Assembly (NCBI GenBank): GCA_013815465.1
Contig: JACDGE010000005.1
Coordinates: 1 to 64,000, forward strand
DNA length: 64,000 bases
Source: Alphaproteobacteria bacterium
GTDB taxonomy: Bacteria > Pseudomonadota > Alphaproteobacteria > UBA9655
Direction: 5' to 3'
A program made the translations under genes and the position numbers. The number at the start of each line of letters is the position of its first letter. Position 1 is the first letter of the stretch. Shown in pieces: positions 54,523 through 63,922 of the stretch. Below the pieces are notes generated by a model that was not told the DNA's origin, did no database searches, and saw nothing but the letters and a program-made list of their open reading frames with translations.

Positions 54523-54912
54523 ATGAAGAGAAAATTATTAATTTTCGCCTCGTTTCTAACGCTCTGGGGAGGAAATGCAAATGCCATCACTCTTAACAAT
54601 CCGACAGATAGAAATATTACTTTTGAAATTTATCTAGAGACCGCAGAAGGGTCTCAACTTATAGGGTCGTACCCCCTGCGCAAGGGGTGTTATAGGTATG
54701 GAATAGCGGATCTCCTTCGTCGTGTCGGAGAGCAGGGTATCTTAAACATTTCTCTTCACGATATAAATCGGGGTACTTTAATCTCACTTTGTCAGGGCCA
54801 ACCTATTAACGACCAAACAATTAATCAGATAGATTGTAAGACTGTTACATACGAATTTCCCAGAGATCGCAGGCGGGGCGACAGAAGTCTCTCCTGCAAT
54901 GTAACAGGGTAG
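54523..54912 (+). CDS. Exported orphan protein
   Basis: A 129-residue protein with a signal peptide (MKRKLLIFASFLTLWGGNANA) and a GAGGAAA ribosome site. The mature part is beta-rich with four cysteines (KGCYRYG, LCQGQ, DCKTV, LSCNVTG) and an Asn/Thr-rich start (ITLNNPTDRNITFEIYLETA). I recognise no family. It is convergent with rluB, with 13 bases between them. Confidence 0.6.
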   Translation: MKRKLLIFASFLTLWGGNANAITLNNPTDRNITFEIYLETAEGSQLIGSYPLRKGCYRYGIADLLRRVGEQGILNISLHDINRGTLISLCQGQPINDQTINQIDCKTVTYEFPRDRRRGDRSLSCNVTG

Positions 54913-54925
54913 TCCAATATAACCC

Positions 54926-55663
54926 TTACTTTTTTCCCTTCCCCAAAAAACTCCCCAGCTGGTCATTCAAAATTTTAGGGGCGACGATCTTAATTCCCCC
55001 CGGTTCTAGGGTTCCCAATTGGAAAGGACCATAGCTGGTGCGAATCAGTCGGCTTACGGGCCAACCAAGGAACTCAAAAACCCGGCGTAATTCTCGGTTC
55101 TTACCCTCTTGAAGACTAACCGTCAGCCACGCATTGTCGCCTTGCTGACGATCTAGACTAGCTGTGATGGAGCCATAATGAATCCCATCAATCGTAATGC
55201 CGTGCCCAAGCTTTGCGAGCTCTGCACCATCCACGTGTCCATGGAGACGAACCCGATAACGGCGGACCCAGCCTGTTGAAGGGAGTTCCAGATGACGCGC
55301 AAGCTCTCCGTCGTTTGTCAGAAGGAGCAGCCCCTCACTGTTCAAATCAAGCCGTCCAACAGAAATCACCCGTGGCAATTCTGGCGGGAGGGTCTGAAAA
55401 ATGGTTTGCCGTCCTAGTTCATCCTTGTGGGTCGTAACCAGCCCTCTCGGCTTATAATAGAGCCAAAGACGGGTAGCTTCTGCTTGGGGGAGCAATTTAC
55501 CATCAATCATAATACGATTGTGGCGAGTCACGCATAAAGCTGGGGTTTCCAGTACTTTTCCGTCTACGCGAACACGCCCATCCAAAATCCAGGCTTCTGC
55601 ATCACGCCGAGAACAAAGGCCGGCACGGGCCATAACCTTTGCAATACGCTCTCCCTTATCCAC
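54926..55663 (-). CDS. rRNA pseudouridine synthase (RluB/RsuA type)
   Basis: The gene encodes 245 residues from GTG at 55663. The longer frame to 55801 runs through the upstream gene and carries no conserved sequence. The N-terminal S4 domain reads RIAKVMARAGLCSRRDAEAW, and the catalytic Asp is in GRLDLNSEGLLLLTNDG. TSYGPFQLG closes the core. It modifies uridine in 23S or 16S rRNA. It overlaps the amidotransferase gene by 8 bases (GTGGATAA), so translation is coupled. Confidence 0.93.
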   Translation of the reverse strand: MDKGERIAKVMARAGLCSRRDAEAWILDGRVRVDGKVLETPALCVTRHNRIMIDGKLLPQAEATRLWLYYKPRGLVTTHKDELGRQTIFQTLPPELPRVISVGRLDLNSEGLLLLTNDGELARHLELPSTGWVRRYRVRLHGHVDGAELAKLGHGITIDGIHYGSITASLDRQQGDNAWLTVSLQEGKNRELRRVFEFLGWPVSRLIRTSYGPFQLGTLEPGGIKIVAPKILNDQLGSFLGKGKK

Positions 55664-56372
55664 GGGCAGCTGCAATGAAAGCCTTAAAAAGGGTGCTTTC
55701 CTGAGGAGATATGATAAATTCGGGGTGCCACTGAACGCCCAAGCAAAAACGATAACCCGGAGCTTCAATGCCTTCAATAATTCCATCCGGCGCCCACGCA
55801 TTCACCACAACCCCAGGCGCAGGGTCCTTAACCGCTTGGTGATGGACGCTGTTGACGAAGAGATCTTCTGTGCCCATTATTTGATTCAGTAGGGTTCCTT
55901 TTTCAATTTTGATCTTATGGCAAGCTTCATCACGGTGTTGAGACTGTTTGTGTTCAAGAGCCCCGGGAATTTCATCAGGAATATGCTGGATCAATGTCCC
56001 CCCAAGGGCCACATTAAGAACCTGCTCTCCACCACAAATCCCTAAAAGAGGGAGGTCCTTTTGGAGAGCCTGCTGTGCAATGTCCTTTTCAAAAAGCGTA
56101 CGTTTTGGCTTAAGTTTTACAGTGGGGTGGACGTCTGAAACCCCATATAAGTTAGGATGCACATCGTGTCCCCCTCCGGTAATCAACAAACCATCGATGA
56201 AGGAAAGATAGTCAGGTATGAGGTCACGTTCATGGATCAGTGGAAAAGGAATGCCTCCCGCGTTCATAATCGCTGTACAATAATTTTCCCGAAGAACATA
56301 CCAGGGATACTGAGAATAGCCGCCAGGATCTTGGGCATCAAATGTGATTCCAATAAGGGGTTTTGTAGACAT
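55656..56372 (-). CDS. Peptidase C26, gamma-glutamyl-GABA hydrolase family
   Basis: A protein of 238 residues from the ATG at 56372 (AGGAG 4 bases upstream; the frame to 56426 adds 18 unlikely residues). It has a class I glutamine amidotransferase fold. The catalytic Cys is in GICGGEQVLNVALGG, and His/Glu are in GVQWHPEF. LITGGGHDVHPNLYG matches PuuD-like enzymes that hydrolyse gamma-glutamyl-GABA. The actual substrate may differ. It lies upstream of rluB. Confidence 0.92.
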   Translation of the reverse strand: MSTKPLIGITFDAQDPGGYSQYPWYVLRENYCTAIMNAGGIPFPLIHERDLIPDYLSFIDGLLITGGGHDVHPNLYGVSDVHPTVKLKPKRTLFEKDIAQQALQKDLPLLGICGGEQVLNVALGGTLIQHIPDEIPGALEHKQSQHRDEACHKIKIEKGTLLNQIMGTEDLFVNSVHHQAVKDPAPGVVVNAWAPDGIIEGIEAPGYRFCLGVQWHPEFIISPQESTLFKAFIAAARG

Positions 56373-56526
56373 GACACTCCTATAAATAATTGAAGCACTA
56401 TAGCGTCTATTAGGCGGAAAAGGCAAGGGTGCCAGTCAGTGTTTAGAGCGAATGGTGTAATGGATCTTATGGGCTTCATATTCAAGAACGATCTGAGCAC
56501 GCGTTGGTAGGGGAGGTCTTAACGCC

Positions 56527-56554
56527 ATACATGGGCGCGCAAACACCCATGTAT
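56527..56554. repeat. Perfect 9-bp hairpin
   Basis: ATACATGGG (56527-56535) pairs with CCCATGTAT (56546-56554) around a 10-base loop. It lies in the 702-bp gene-free gap 56373-57074. No T-run follows. Confidence 0.5.
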
Positions 56555-56653
56555 AGCTGACCATAATAACGCCTTACAGCAATAAGGAGTATAAGATGGC
56601 TATAAGCAACCTAGCCGCATCAGCGGGAATTTTCAAGTAATTATCCCGTGAGT

Positions 56654-56901
56654 CACGGTAAACGAATCTAAATTGTAGGAAATCCCTTATGATTATGGTA
56701 ATCTTTCTTTACAAATGCACCAAAGGTGCGTCATTCCCGCGAAGGCGGGAACCCAGGACGATGCCTACACCCACTCTGCTAGGTACAACATATACCAGAA
56801 ATTACCTAGGTTCTCTCCGCAGCAGGGAATGACGCCTGGGGGTAACTTGACCTCTTTTTCGATTAACAGGCGTACTCTAACATTTAGGTGCGTTTACCGT
56901 G
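56654..56901. mobile_element. Family B MITE-like element, copy 2
   Basis: The terminal inverted repeats CACGGTAAACGA (56654-) and GCGTTTACCGTG (-56901) match over 18 of 20 bases and are the same sequence as copy 1 at 9450. The inside has a GTCATTCCCGCGAAGGCGGG palindrome. No target duplication is visible. There is no transposase frame. Confidence 0.65.
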
Positions 56902-57015
56902 CCCTTGAATAGCAGCAATTGAAATGCATCATCCAAGTCCAGGAGCACTTTGCTTTGCAAGCCTTGCTCCCAGAATCTGAAGCGAAGGATAATTCAAGCC
57001 GTATTCTGTGCAAAC

Positions 57016-57043
57016 GATCTTAAGACATTCTTAAGATCTTTTT
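57016..57043 (+). terminator. Perfect 10-bp stem with T-run
   Basis: GATCTTAAGA-CAT-TCTTAAGATC is followed by TTTTT. It lies 32 bases before the carbonic anhydrase ATG. No intact plus-strand gene ends upstream, so it may act as a leader attenuator or be a relic. Confidence 0.5.
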
Positions 57044-57074
57044 GTTAGAAAGGTAGAAAATTTAGGAGGTTCCT

Positions 57075-57806
57075 ATGGGAAAAAATATTTTCATTACAGC
57101 AAGTTTGGCAACTTTATTCTATGCAACCTTCGTGTGGGCTGAACCCTCTGTCGGTGAGAAAGCCTTTCTTGATCAAGTCATCAAAAGTGCCATCAATGAT
57201 CTCGTTGAAGATAATGCTATGTTTGCCGAGCCTAAACCAGCAGAACATTTTCAAGAATTGCAAGCCATTCAGAATCCCCGCGTGCCCATGGTTTTATGTT
57301 CAGACTCGCGAGTTCAGACGAATAATTTTTCTCAAAATGGTGCGGAAAACGATATATTTATTGCGAGAAATATAGGCAATTAATTTATCACGGCGAGGGG
57401 GTCCATCGAATACGGCGTGGATATTTTAAAACATCTGTTCTCATTTTTGTAGGACATTCTCATTGTGGAGCCATAAAAGCTGCGAGGGGGGGATTACAGC
57501 AAGGGAGCTCCCGCGATCAAACAAGAGCTTAATACCCTAGATGTAAAAGCAGCTCATGATGATAAGGAAGGGGTTGTTTTAAATGTTCATAATCAAGTTG
57601 CAGCAGCCTTGGGGGATTTTAAAAAGAAAGTAGATTCAGGTGAGCTGGCTATTATAGGGGTCGTGTATGACTTCCGGGATGATTATGGGTATGGAAATGG
57701 TCAACTTATTATTGTGAATTTGAATGGAGAGAAAGATGCAAAGATAATTCGGGACTCTCATTATTTTGATGCGTTAAAAAAGGTATCTATCGGCGTTAAG
57801 AGTTGA
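57075..57806 (+). pseudogene. Decayed exported beta-carbonic anhydrase
   Basis: An AGGAGG ribosome site and a signal peptide (IFITASLATLFYATFVWA) open the gene, followed by CSDSRVQ and ARNIGN, the first zinc-ligand region of beta-carbonic anhydrases. The next codon, expected to be CAA, is TAA (57381-57383). The same frame continues with GSIEYGVDIL and FVGHSHCGAIKAA, the second zinc region, and then shifts at a run of seven G (57486-57492; six would keep frame). Frame resumes through LNVHNQVAAALGDFKKK to TGA at 57804-57806. Two independent lesions make a pseudogene. It would have hydrated CO2 in the periplasm. Confidence 0.85.
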
Positions 57807-57825
57807 GAGAACTCACCTCATCCTA

Positions 57826-57863
57826 GAGGGTGTTGATGATCAGATTATACCGATCAACACCTC
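57826..57863. repeat. Inverted repeat after the carbonic anhydrase
   Basis: GAGGGTGTTGAT pairs with ATCAACACCTC with one bulge, separated by 15 bases. It lacks a T-run. It could be a weak terminator for the plus strand. Confidence 0.45.
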
Positions 57864-57991
57864 CATGCGGCTTTATATCAAACTGCCCACTGTGTAAAAA
57901 AATATTCCTCGTAATGTGCCTGCAATTTTTCAGAGGTCTATGATGCCAGCCCTAGGCATTATCCTTTAACATTCCTCAAGCGACTGAAAAG

Positions 57992-60241
57992 CTAGTGGGT
58001 TGGTTTTTTATAACGTTGCAGAAGGTTTTCTATATCTCCAGAATTCATAGGCATTCCAAAATAAAATCCTTGAATAAGTTCACACTTTTTTTTCTTTAGG
58101 AAATCGAGTTGTCCTTGGGTCTCAACGCCTTCTGCAATAACTTCATAGTTTAAGCTATGAGACATATCAATAATAGCTTTAATTATTACTTCATCGCCGT
58201 TGTCAACGCTAATATTATTAATGAAGGACCGATCTATTTTCAAGCGATCGATATGAACCTTGGTAAGATTGGATAAAGTGGAATTACCTGTGCCAAAATC
58301 ATCTAAGGCGATTTTAACGCCTAGGTCGCTAATTTTATTGATCGTGTAAATAATTTCAGGATTAGCTATTATAACATTTTCAGTTATTTCTATTTCAAGA
58401 TACTTAGAGCTTAACCCAGCTTCATTTAATATATTATTTACAATTTTGTCAAAATTGCTAAATTTTAATTGGGCACTCGCAACATTGACACCTACGCAAA
58501 AAGGGGGGAATCCTTTTTCTTGCCAAATCTTGTTTTGCTTACAGGCTTCTTTGAGAACCCATTCTCCTATAGGAATAATAAGGCCCGTCTCTTCAGCTAT
58601 AGGAATAAAGTCCATGGGGAGAAGAAGACCATATTTTGGGTGATTCCATCGGATAAGGGCTTCAACAGCTCTGAGTTTTTTATTGTTATCTATGTTAAAC
58701 TGTGGCTGATAGCATAAATAAAACTCATTTCTCTCAAGGGCTCCTCGCAAATCATCTTCTCGTTCCATCTTTCTTACTGCTTCCTTATTAAGCGCTGAGG
58801 AATAGAATTGAAATTGATTACCTCCAAAGTTTTTTGCACGATACATCGCAAGGTCAGCATTTCTAAGTAATAAATTTGTCGTTTTACCATCTCTAGGGTA
58901 AATAGCAATTCCTATACTTGCTCCAATAACGATATTTCTATTTGAGATCTTAAAGGGTTTTTTAAAAAGGCTCAATAATTTTTCACCGACCTTTATAATT
59001 TCTTTTGGATTTTTTAAAGCTTGAATAATCATAACAAATTCGTCACCCCCTTGTCTCGCAACCGTGTCTTGTTCACGAAGGCCGCCCTTCAATCGTTTTG
59101 CAACAACCTTGAGAAGTTCATCGCCAACTTGATGGCTTAAACTATCGTTGATAAGTTTGAATCTATCTAAATCAAAAAATAATATGCCTACCATTTGTTT
59201 GTTTCGTTTTGCTGCAGCAATAGAAAGTTGAATATGATCATATAAAAGAACCCGGTTAGGCAAGCCCGTCAAAGCATCATAAGTGGCTTGCCTTTCTAAT
59301 TTTTGCTCAAGTAAAATACGTTTTGTGATATCACGAAAACTCCAAACGCGGCCAATTATTTCCTCTTCCATTTTTTGAGATTGAGTATATTGTTCAAAAA
59401 CTCTATTGTCCTTTAATTTAATTATATCTACATATGTTTCTTCTATATTTTTTGTTATTATTTTTAATTTTTCAACATATGTTTTTTTATTATTTATTTG
59501 ATTCAGCATGTATTCAATCAATATACTATATTTTTTTGATGCCATCATAGAGGGAGAGACCCCCCATAATTCAACAAATCGTTTGTTGTAATCAATAATC
59601 TTTCCTTCATTATCAATAACAATAATTCCATCCGTTGAAGATTCAAGGGTGGAGCGCGTAAGAGAAAGAGAAGACCTAAGAGAAGCTGTTCTTTCTTCTA
59701 TACCTTTTTCAAGCTCTGCTGTATGTTCTTTGACAGCTCGCATTAATTCCCACTTTTTAGTAAGCGCAGCCGCAAGTTGACGCACCGCTGTATTATCAAA
59801 TGGTTTTTTTAAAATAAGAAGATTGTCAGACGTCCCCAATTGTTCAATGGTTTCTTCCCAAGAATAATCGGAGTAAGCCGTACAAATAACAATTTGAATA
59901 TCCGGATCTATTCCCCAAATATGCTTGATAGTTTCAACCCCATCCCAACCAGGAGGCATCCGTATATCTACAAAGGCAAGAGCATATGGTTTTTTACTCT
60001 CTAGTCCATTTTTAATTTTTTCTACCCCTTCTTTCCCTTGGGAAGCCGTATCGATATAAAACTTTGGCAATAGGACATTTTTCTTCTTTGGGGAACCAAA
60101 TATTTTCTCTTCCATAGAATCAAGGGCATTAGACTGCTCTATGGGAGTGAGTATTTTTATGAAATCTTGATGAATTGATGGATTATCATCAATAACAATG
60201 ATCCTAAAATCTGTATTCTTAATTATTTTTTTTTCTTCCAT
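57992..60241 (-). CDS. REC-PAS-GGDEF-EAL cyclic-di-GMP regulator
   Basis: A 749-residue response regulator. The receiver domain covers about residues 12-160, with acidic pair D18-D19 and phospho-acceptor D92 (FVDIRMPPGWDG). A helical linker leads to a PAS domain (about 205-330), then GGDEF (RQGGDEFVM near 398) and EAL (VEALIRW near 527, EITENV, ALDDFGTG, EGVET). Both catalytic motifs are intact, so it may make and break c-di-GMP. It follows the kinase gene by 24 bases and is probably its phosphorylation partner in the FIST-kinase operon. Confidence 0.93.
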   Translation of the reverse strand: MEEKKIIKNTDFRIIVIDDNPSIHQDFIKILTPIEQSNALDSMEEKIFGSPKKKNVLLPKFYIDTASQGKEGVEKIKNGLESKKPYALAFVDIRMPPGWDGVETIKHIWGIDPDIQIVICTAYSDYSWEETIEQLGTSDNLLILKKPFDNTAVRQLAAALTKKWELMRAVKEHTAELEKGIEERTASLRSSLSLTRSTLESSTDGIIVIDNEGKIIDYNKRFVELWGVSPSMMASKKYSILIEYMLNQINNKKTYVEKLKIITKNIEETYVDIIKLKDNRVFEQYTQSQKMEEEIIGRVWSFRDITKRILLEQKLERQATYDALTGLPNRVLLYDHIQLSIAAAKRNKQMVGILFFDLDRFKLINDSLSHQVGDELLKVVAKRLKGGLREQDTVARQGGDEFVMIIQALKNPKEIIKVGEKLLSLFKKPFKISNRNIVIGASIGIAIYPRDGKTTNLLLRNADLAMYRAKNFGGNQFQFYSSALNKEAVRKMEREDDLRGALERNEFYLCYQPQFNIDNNKKLRAVEALIRWNHPKYGLLLPMDFIPIAEETGLIIPIGEWVLKEACKQNKIWQEKGFPPFCVGVNVASAQLKFSNFDKIVNNILNEAGLSSKYLEIEITENVIIANPEIIYTINKISDLGVKIALDDFGTGNSTLSNLTKVHIDRLKIDRSFINNISVDNGDEVIIKAIIDMSHSLNYEVIAEGVETQGQLDFLKKKKCELIQGFYFGMPMNSGDIENLLQRYKKPTH

Positions 60242-60265
60242 TTTAAATTTTCCTTGTGATCATAA

Positions 60266-61690
60266 TTATTGAAGAATACTCGGGGGTTCGATCAATGGAA
60301 AAGTCAGAATAAACGTGGCCCCTTTTCCATTTCCTTCACTCTCAACAGATAATGATCCTCCTAGGTCGTTTGCATTTATAATGCTCATATGGAGGCCTAA
60401 CCCGTGTCCTTTTTCTTTAGTTGTAAATCCGAGGGAAAAAATTTTTGGGAGATTTTCCGGTAAAATGCCCATGCCATTGTCTCGAAATAGAATGATGATA
60501 TCGTTCGTCAATTTATTTTGTTCAAGAGTAATAGTTAATATTTTTTGATCAACTTTTAAATTTTCAACCAAAGAATCTCTTGCATTTCGTATTAAATTAA
60601 TTAAAACTTGGAGCAGCTTTACTTTATCAACAAGGACGAAGGGTGTTTCTTGATATTTTTTTTCAATGTGAATGTTGTCTTGTGCAAATGAAATTGTGGA
60701 AATTCCTAACGCTGCCTCAATAATATCGGGGAGAAAAACTTTTTCTGTGAGGCCTGAGGCTCGGCTGATATCATTTTGTGTCATAATGATATCGCTGATA
60801 TGAGATATATTTCTACCCAGGTTTTCCACCTCTTGCGTAACAAGGCTGTAGTCCTTTTTAATATTTTGAAGCAAAGCGATGAGATATTTAGGAATGAATT
60901 GCCCTTGTGGATCGTCGCGAAAATATTCAGGTAAATGGGGTAAATTTTTTTCTAATAAGTTCTCAATGTTATCAATTTTTTTGATATCGGATTGATTCAT
61001 ATATTCTTTCAGTAATTCAACAGAAACATTCGCACTATTTAATACATTTCCTACATTGTGAAGAGTTGATGCTGCAATATCCGCCATGCCGGTATATCGC
61101 GCGGATTGAATAATTTGTTGATGTAAAGATTCTATTTCTTTCTCTCTCTCTTTGCGATCCGTAATATCCGATGAAGTTCCTCTAATGATATTATTGTTTG
61201 TTTTTAAATTATACTGAAAGGTAACATGAAACCACCGATATTTCCCCTCCGCACTTTCTATTTTCAATTCAGTTTGGTAATCCCCTCCTTTTGTATGCGC
61301 CTTGTTAAGCAATTCCTCCATATGAGAACGATCCGCTGAATGAATCATTCTTATAAGTTCTCCATAATTGGGAGGAGGTTTAGCTGTATCTAAGCCGTAA
61401 AGAAGATATAATTCTCTTGACCAAAAAACTATTTTATTGGAAAGATCAATCTCCCAATAGCCCAATCGAGCAATATGCTGAGCAATTTCAAGCCTTTTAT
61501 TTAAATTTAATAATTCATGGGATGAGATGTTCATAGAACGTTCCAGTGTATAGCGTTCTTGATCGGCCTCTAAATAGGATTTATTAATGCGGTCTATAAA
61601 TTTTTGCCACAGCGGAAGATCCGAAGGGGGGATATTATATCCTATGCTCATTCGATTTAACTGTCTTAAGAGTAATTTATGTAATTTCAT
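60266..61690 (-). CDS. PAS-domain sensor histidine kinase
   Basis: A 474-residue, soluble-looking kinase without TM segments. A helical N-terminus is followed by a PAS_3-type domain (about residues 70-180, ending SSDITDRKE). The phospho-accepting His is H211 in ASTLHNVGNVLNS. The ATPase has NLIRNARDSL (N box), DNGMGI (G1) and GFTTKEKGHGLGLH (G2). It probably receives its signal from the FIST protein encoded upstream and passes phosphate to the REC-GGDEF-EAL protein downstream. Confidence 0.92.
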   Translation of the reverse strand: MKLHKLLLRQLNRMSIGYNIPPSDLPLWQKFIDRINKSYLEADQERYTLERSMNISSHELLNLNKRLEIAQHIARLGYWEIDLSNKIVFWSRELYLLYGLDTAKPPPNYGELIRMIHSADRSHMEELLNKAHTKGGDYQTELKIESAEGKYRWFHVTFQYNLKTNNNIIRGTSSDITDRKEREKEIESLHQQIIQSARYTGMADIAASTLHNVGNVLNSANVSVELLKEYMNQSDIKKIDNIENLLEKNLPHLPEYFRDDPQGQFIPKYLIALLQNIKKDYSLVTQEVENLGRNISHISDIIMTQNDISRASGLTEKVFLPDIIEAALGISTISFAQDNIHIEKKYQETPFVLVDKVKLLQVLINLIRNARDSLVENLKVDQKILTITLEQNKLTNDIIILFRDNGMGILPENLPKIFSLGFTTKEKGHGLGLHMSIINANDLGGSLSVESEGNGKGATFILTFPLIEPPSILQ

Positions 61691-61735
61691 AAAAAATTTC
61701 CTCTATTCTATTTTATCCAAATAAAAATAGCATAA

Positions 61736-62929
61736 TTATTTTTCCGACAATGTTGTCAGAGTCATTGTTTGATTATGTAGGTCGCATGTTCCTTGTATGG
61801 TAGGTGAGAGTTCACCATACGAATAAAATCCTATCTGCTGTGTATCGACGGGTAAAGATTCTAACACGGCTTCAATCTCTTCTTCTGTTCTTTCTCCCAG
61901 GAGGAGTCGCCTTCCGATACAACTAATAGCAATGGAGAGGATAGGGGCTGCTTTATCGTTTGATAATTTTTTCGCTACGATTTCTCCAGCTTTTCCTGCG
62001 CTATCTATTAATCGATCAAAGTTGGCGCGCATCAATTGGGCCAAATATCCTGTCGGCACGTCTCCCGCAAAGATAAGGGATTGGTCTTCTTCATTTATAG
62101 CCAAAATGGTGCGGACAAGCTGCTTTGTATCAGTTTGATCTTGACGAATAGCTAAAGGAAACAAAAGTCCACTGGAGGGCAGTTCAGCGGCTCTTTCTCC
62201 CAAGTAGTCTTTATAGAGTTTGAGAGCGGGCTGGCCATCCAGTTCATATAGAATATTTTTTTTTGCGCGCGTAATATAACGTTCCGGACCAAATACGTCC
62301 CACCCCCCCCGCGAGGAAAAACCAATTTGAATATTATCTCCATAAAATCCCACGGCCGCGATGGTATTTTTCAAAATCTCGCCATTAAAGATGATCCACG
62401 TTTCTTTAAACCGATCTCCGTCACCAGCTAGTCCTCCAGTAATAACAACATTTTCATTTGACTCGAGATTTAATCCTTTTACTAATTCTGAACCATTGAC
62501 AAGCAATCCATCGGATAAAACCAGAATTCCCTTCAAGTCATCTCGTTTAAGTTCTTGGGCTAGTTGTTTTCCAACATTGAGGGATTCCTCCATATTTGTA
62601 ATGTTGGATTTTATAATTTTAAGAGGCGTGTTCTTGAACCGCACAATAGCTACAGACAAACTCTTATCATGGATAAAAGATCCGGCAATTTCACCCGCGC
62701 TTGAACAGCCTATTATCTTAGATTTGGGATAATGTTGAGAAAGTTCCTTGATTGGAGAAAGATCTTGAATCATCTCTGGAGCGGCAAAAATCAAAACTAA
62801 TGTCTGTTCAGAGTCTAGCTGAGGAAAGGTTTTAACTGACCATCCTTCATCGCTTGTATATGTAAACGTTTCTAGTTTCACGGGCGTTTCTCCTGTATTT
62901 TTCTCTTCATTCTGTAGGCTGCTTGTCAT
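61736..62929 (-). CDS. FIST-domain sensor protein
   Basis: A 397-residue cytoplasmic protein with FIST N (about residues 35-220, GCSSAGEI and GGLAGDG loops) and FIST C (about 230-375, ILSIAISCIGRRLLLGER and GFYSYGELSP). FIST proteins are predicted small-ligand sensors often found beside histidine kinases and c-di-GMP enzymes. It is first in a three-gene operon, 45 bases before the kinase. The AT-rich stretch after 62930 would contain the promoter. Confidence 0.9.
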   Translation of the reverse strand: MTSSLQNEEKNTGETPVKLETFTYTSDEGWSVKTFPQLDSEQTLVLIFAAPEMIQDLSPIKELSQHYPKSKIIGCSSAGEIAGSFIHDKSLSVAIVRFKNTPLKIIKSNITNMEESLNVGKQLAQELKRDDLKGILVLSDGLLVNGSELVKGLNLESNENVVITGGLAGDGDRFKETWIIFNGEILKNTIAAVGFYGDNIQIGFSSRGGWDVFGPERYITRAKKNILYELDGQPALKLYKDYLGERAAELPSSGLLFPLAIRQDQTDTKQLVRTILAINEEDQSLIFAGDVPTGYLAQLMRANFDRLIDSAGKAGEIVAKKLSNDKAAPILSIAISCIGRRLLLGERTEEEIEAVLESLPVDTQQIGFYSYGELSPTIQGTCDLHNQTMTLTTLSEK

Positions 62930-63139
62930 TATAAATAATATATTATTTGTTTAAAGAAATAATTAAGAAAAAAAGGAAAATTTTGATTTTATTTTAGGAA
63001 AATAGACTTACCGACCTATGGAAAGCAGGGGAGCCCATGCCGTCGCCTCCCTAACGATAATGACGACTTCCGCGGATGTGTATTAAGCCGGCCAATCTTT
63101 GTGATCGCGGCCTTGGATAGTGAAAAATAAAATATGACC

Positions 63140-63922
63140 CTAGCGTTTTTCGCTGCTTATGAGTTTTAGCCCCTCTTCAATAACAAGTTTATTCAATTTA
63201 AGATATTGTATGTCTTTCATATATTTCAAGTGATGTCCTTGTTCCATATTTATCTGATATTTTTTATTCCCGTCATGGGCGGATTTCAGCAGAAAATCTA
63301 GGAGGGATTGCAACCTTTCAATGATTAAATCTGTGAGACCTGTTCTGTTCTCTTCGACCAAGCCATAAGCTTTGCAAAACAAACGAGCGCGGAAAATTTG
63401 ATCCTCTATTGTTCCAAAGCCATCTTCATTATCTGGATGGGTAAACGGTGCAAAACGATAAAGAGCATAAGCAATATCCCATACCCGAGGTCCGGGGTGA
63501 GCCGTATCAAAATCAATAAGGCCAACGACTTTTTCTCCCTCTAGGATAAGGTTATAGGGGGCAAAATCATTATGACATATAACTTCTTGAGGCTCTTTAC
63601 AAGGAAACATCCAATTTTGAGAGGGAGAGGTCTCCTTCAGGAATCCTTGTGACATATCATGAAAGGTGCGCAAAAGCTTGGCAGCCGAGAGCAGTGCTGT
63701 TTCAGAGGAGGCCTCCGGAGATAGAGGATAATGGCTTACCTGTCCTTTTAAAAAGCTCACAACTTCTCGCCCGTGTTTATCAAAGCCTAATGGCTCAGGA
63801 GATTGTTTGAAACCTTGGTCGCGGAGGTAGTGAAGAAATTTATGAACCTGTTTCGTCCACGGACCCGAAGGGCGATGAACCTCGTTGTTAACAAACATAA
63901 CTTGATCTTGAAGGCTATCCAA
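63140..63922 (-). CDS. APH-family phosphotransferase (start uncertain)
   Basis: A protein of about 252-260 residues. The Brenner-type motif CHNDFAPYNLI and the metal-binding LIDFDTAHPGPRVWD mark a small-molecule kinase of the aminoglycoside phosphotransferase/choline kinase fold. The frame has a TTG at 63922 and an ATG at 63898 (MFVNNEVHRPSG), and stays open to the right edge without another start codon, so the protein may extend beyond the window. Substrate is unknown. It is separated by 210 bases from the FIST operon, and no repeat is seen between them. Confidence 0.8.
   Translation of the reverse strand: MDSLQDQVMFVNNEVHRPSGPWTKQVHKFLHYLRDQGFKQSPEPLGFDKHGREVVSFLKGQVSHYPLSPEASSETALLSAAKLLRTFHDMSQGFLKETSPSQNWMFPCKEPQEVICHNDFAPYNLILEGEKVVGLIDFDTAHPGPRVWDIAYALYRFAPFTHPDNEDGFGTIEDQIFRARLFCKAYGLVEENRTGLTDLIIERLQSLLDFLLKSAHDGNKKYQINMEQGHHLKYMKDIQYLKLNKLVIEEGLKLISSEKR

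Noticed and set aside
55664-55801. N-terminal extension of the pseudouridine synthase
   Set aside because: It overlaps the conserved C-terminus of the amidotransferase on the same strand and lacks conserved sequence; the S4 domain begins right after the GTG at 55663.
56905-57015. Short minus-strand stretch reading TEYGLNYPSLQILGARLAK
   Set aside because: It looks protein-like but is only about 30 codons, with stops on both sides and no family recognised. It may be a gene fragment.
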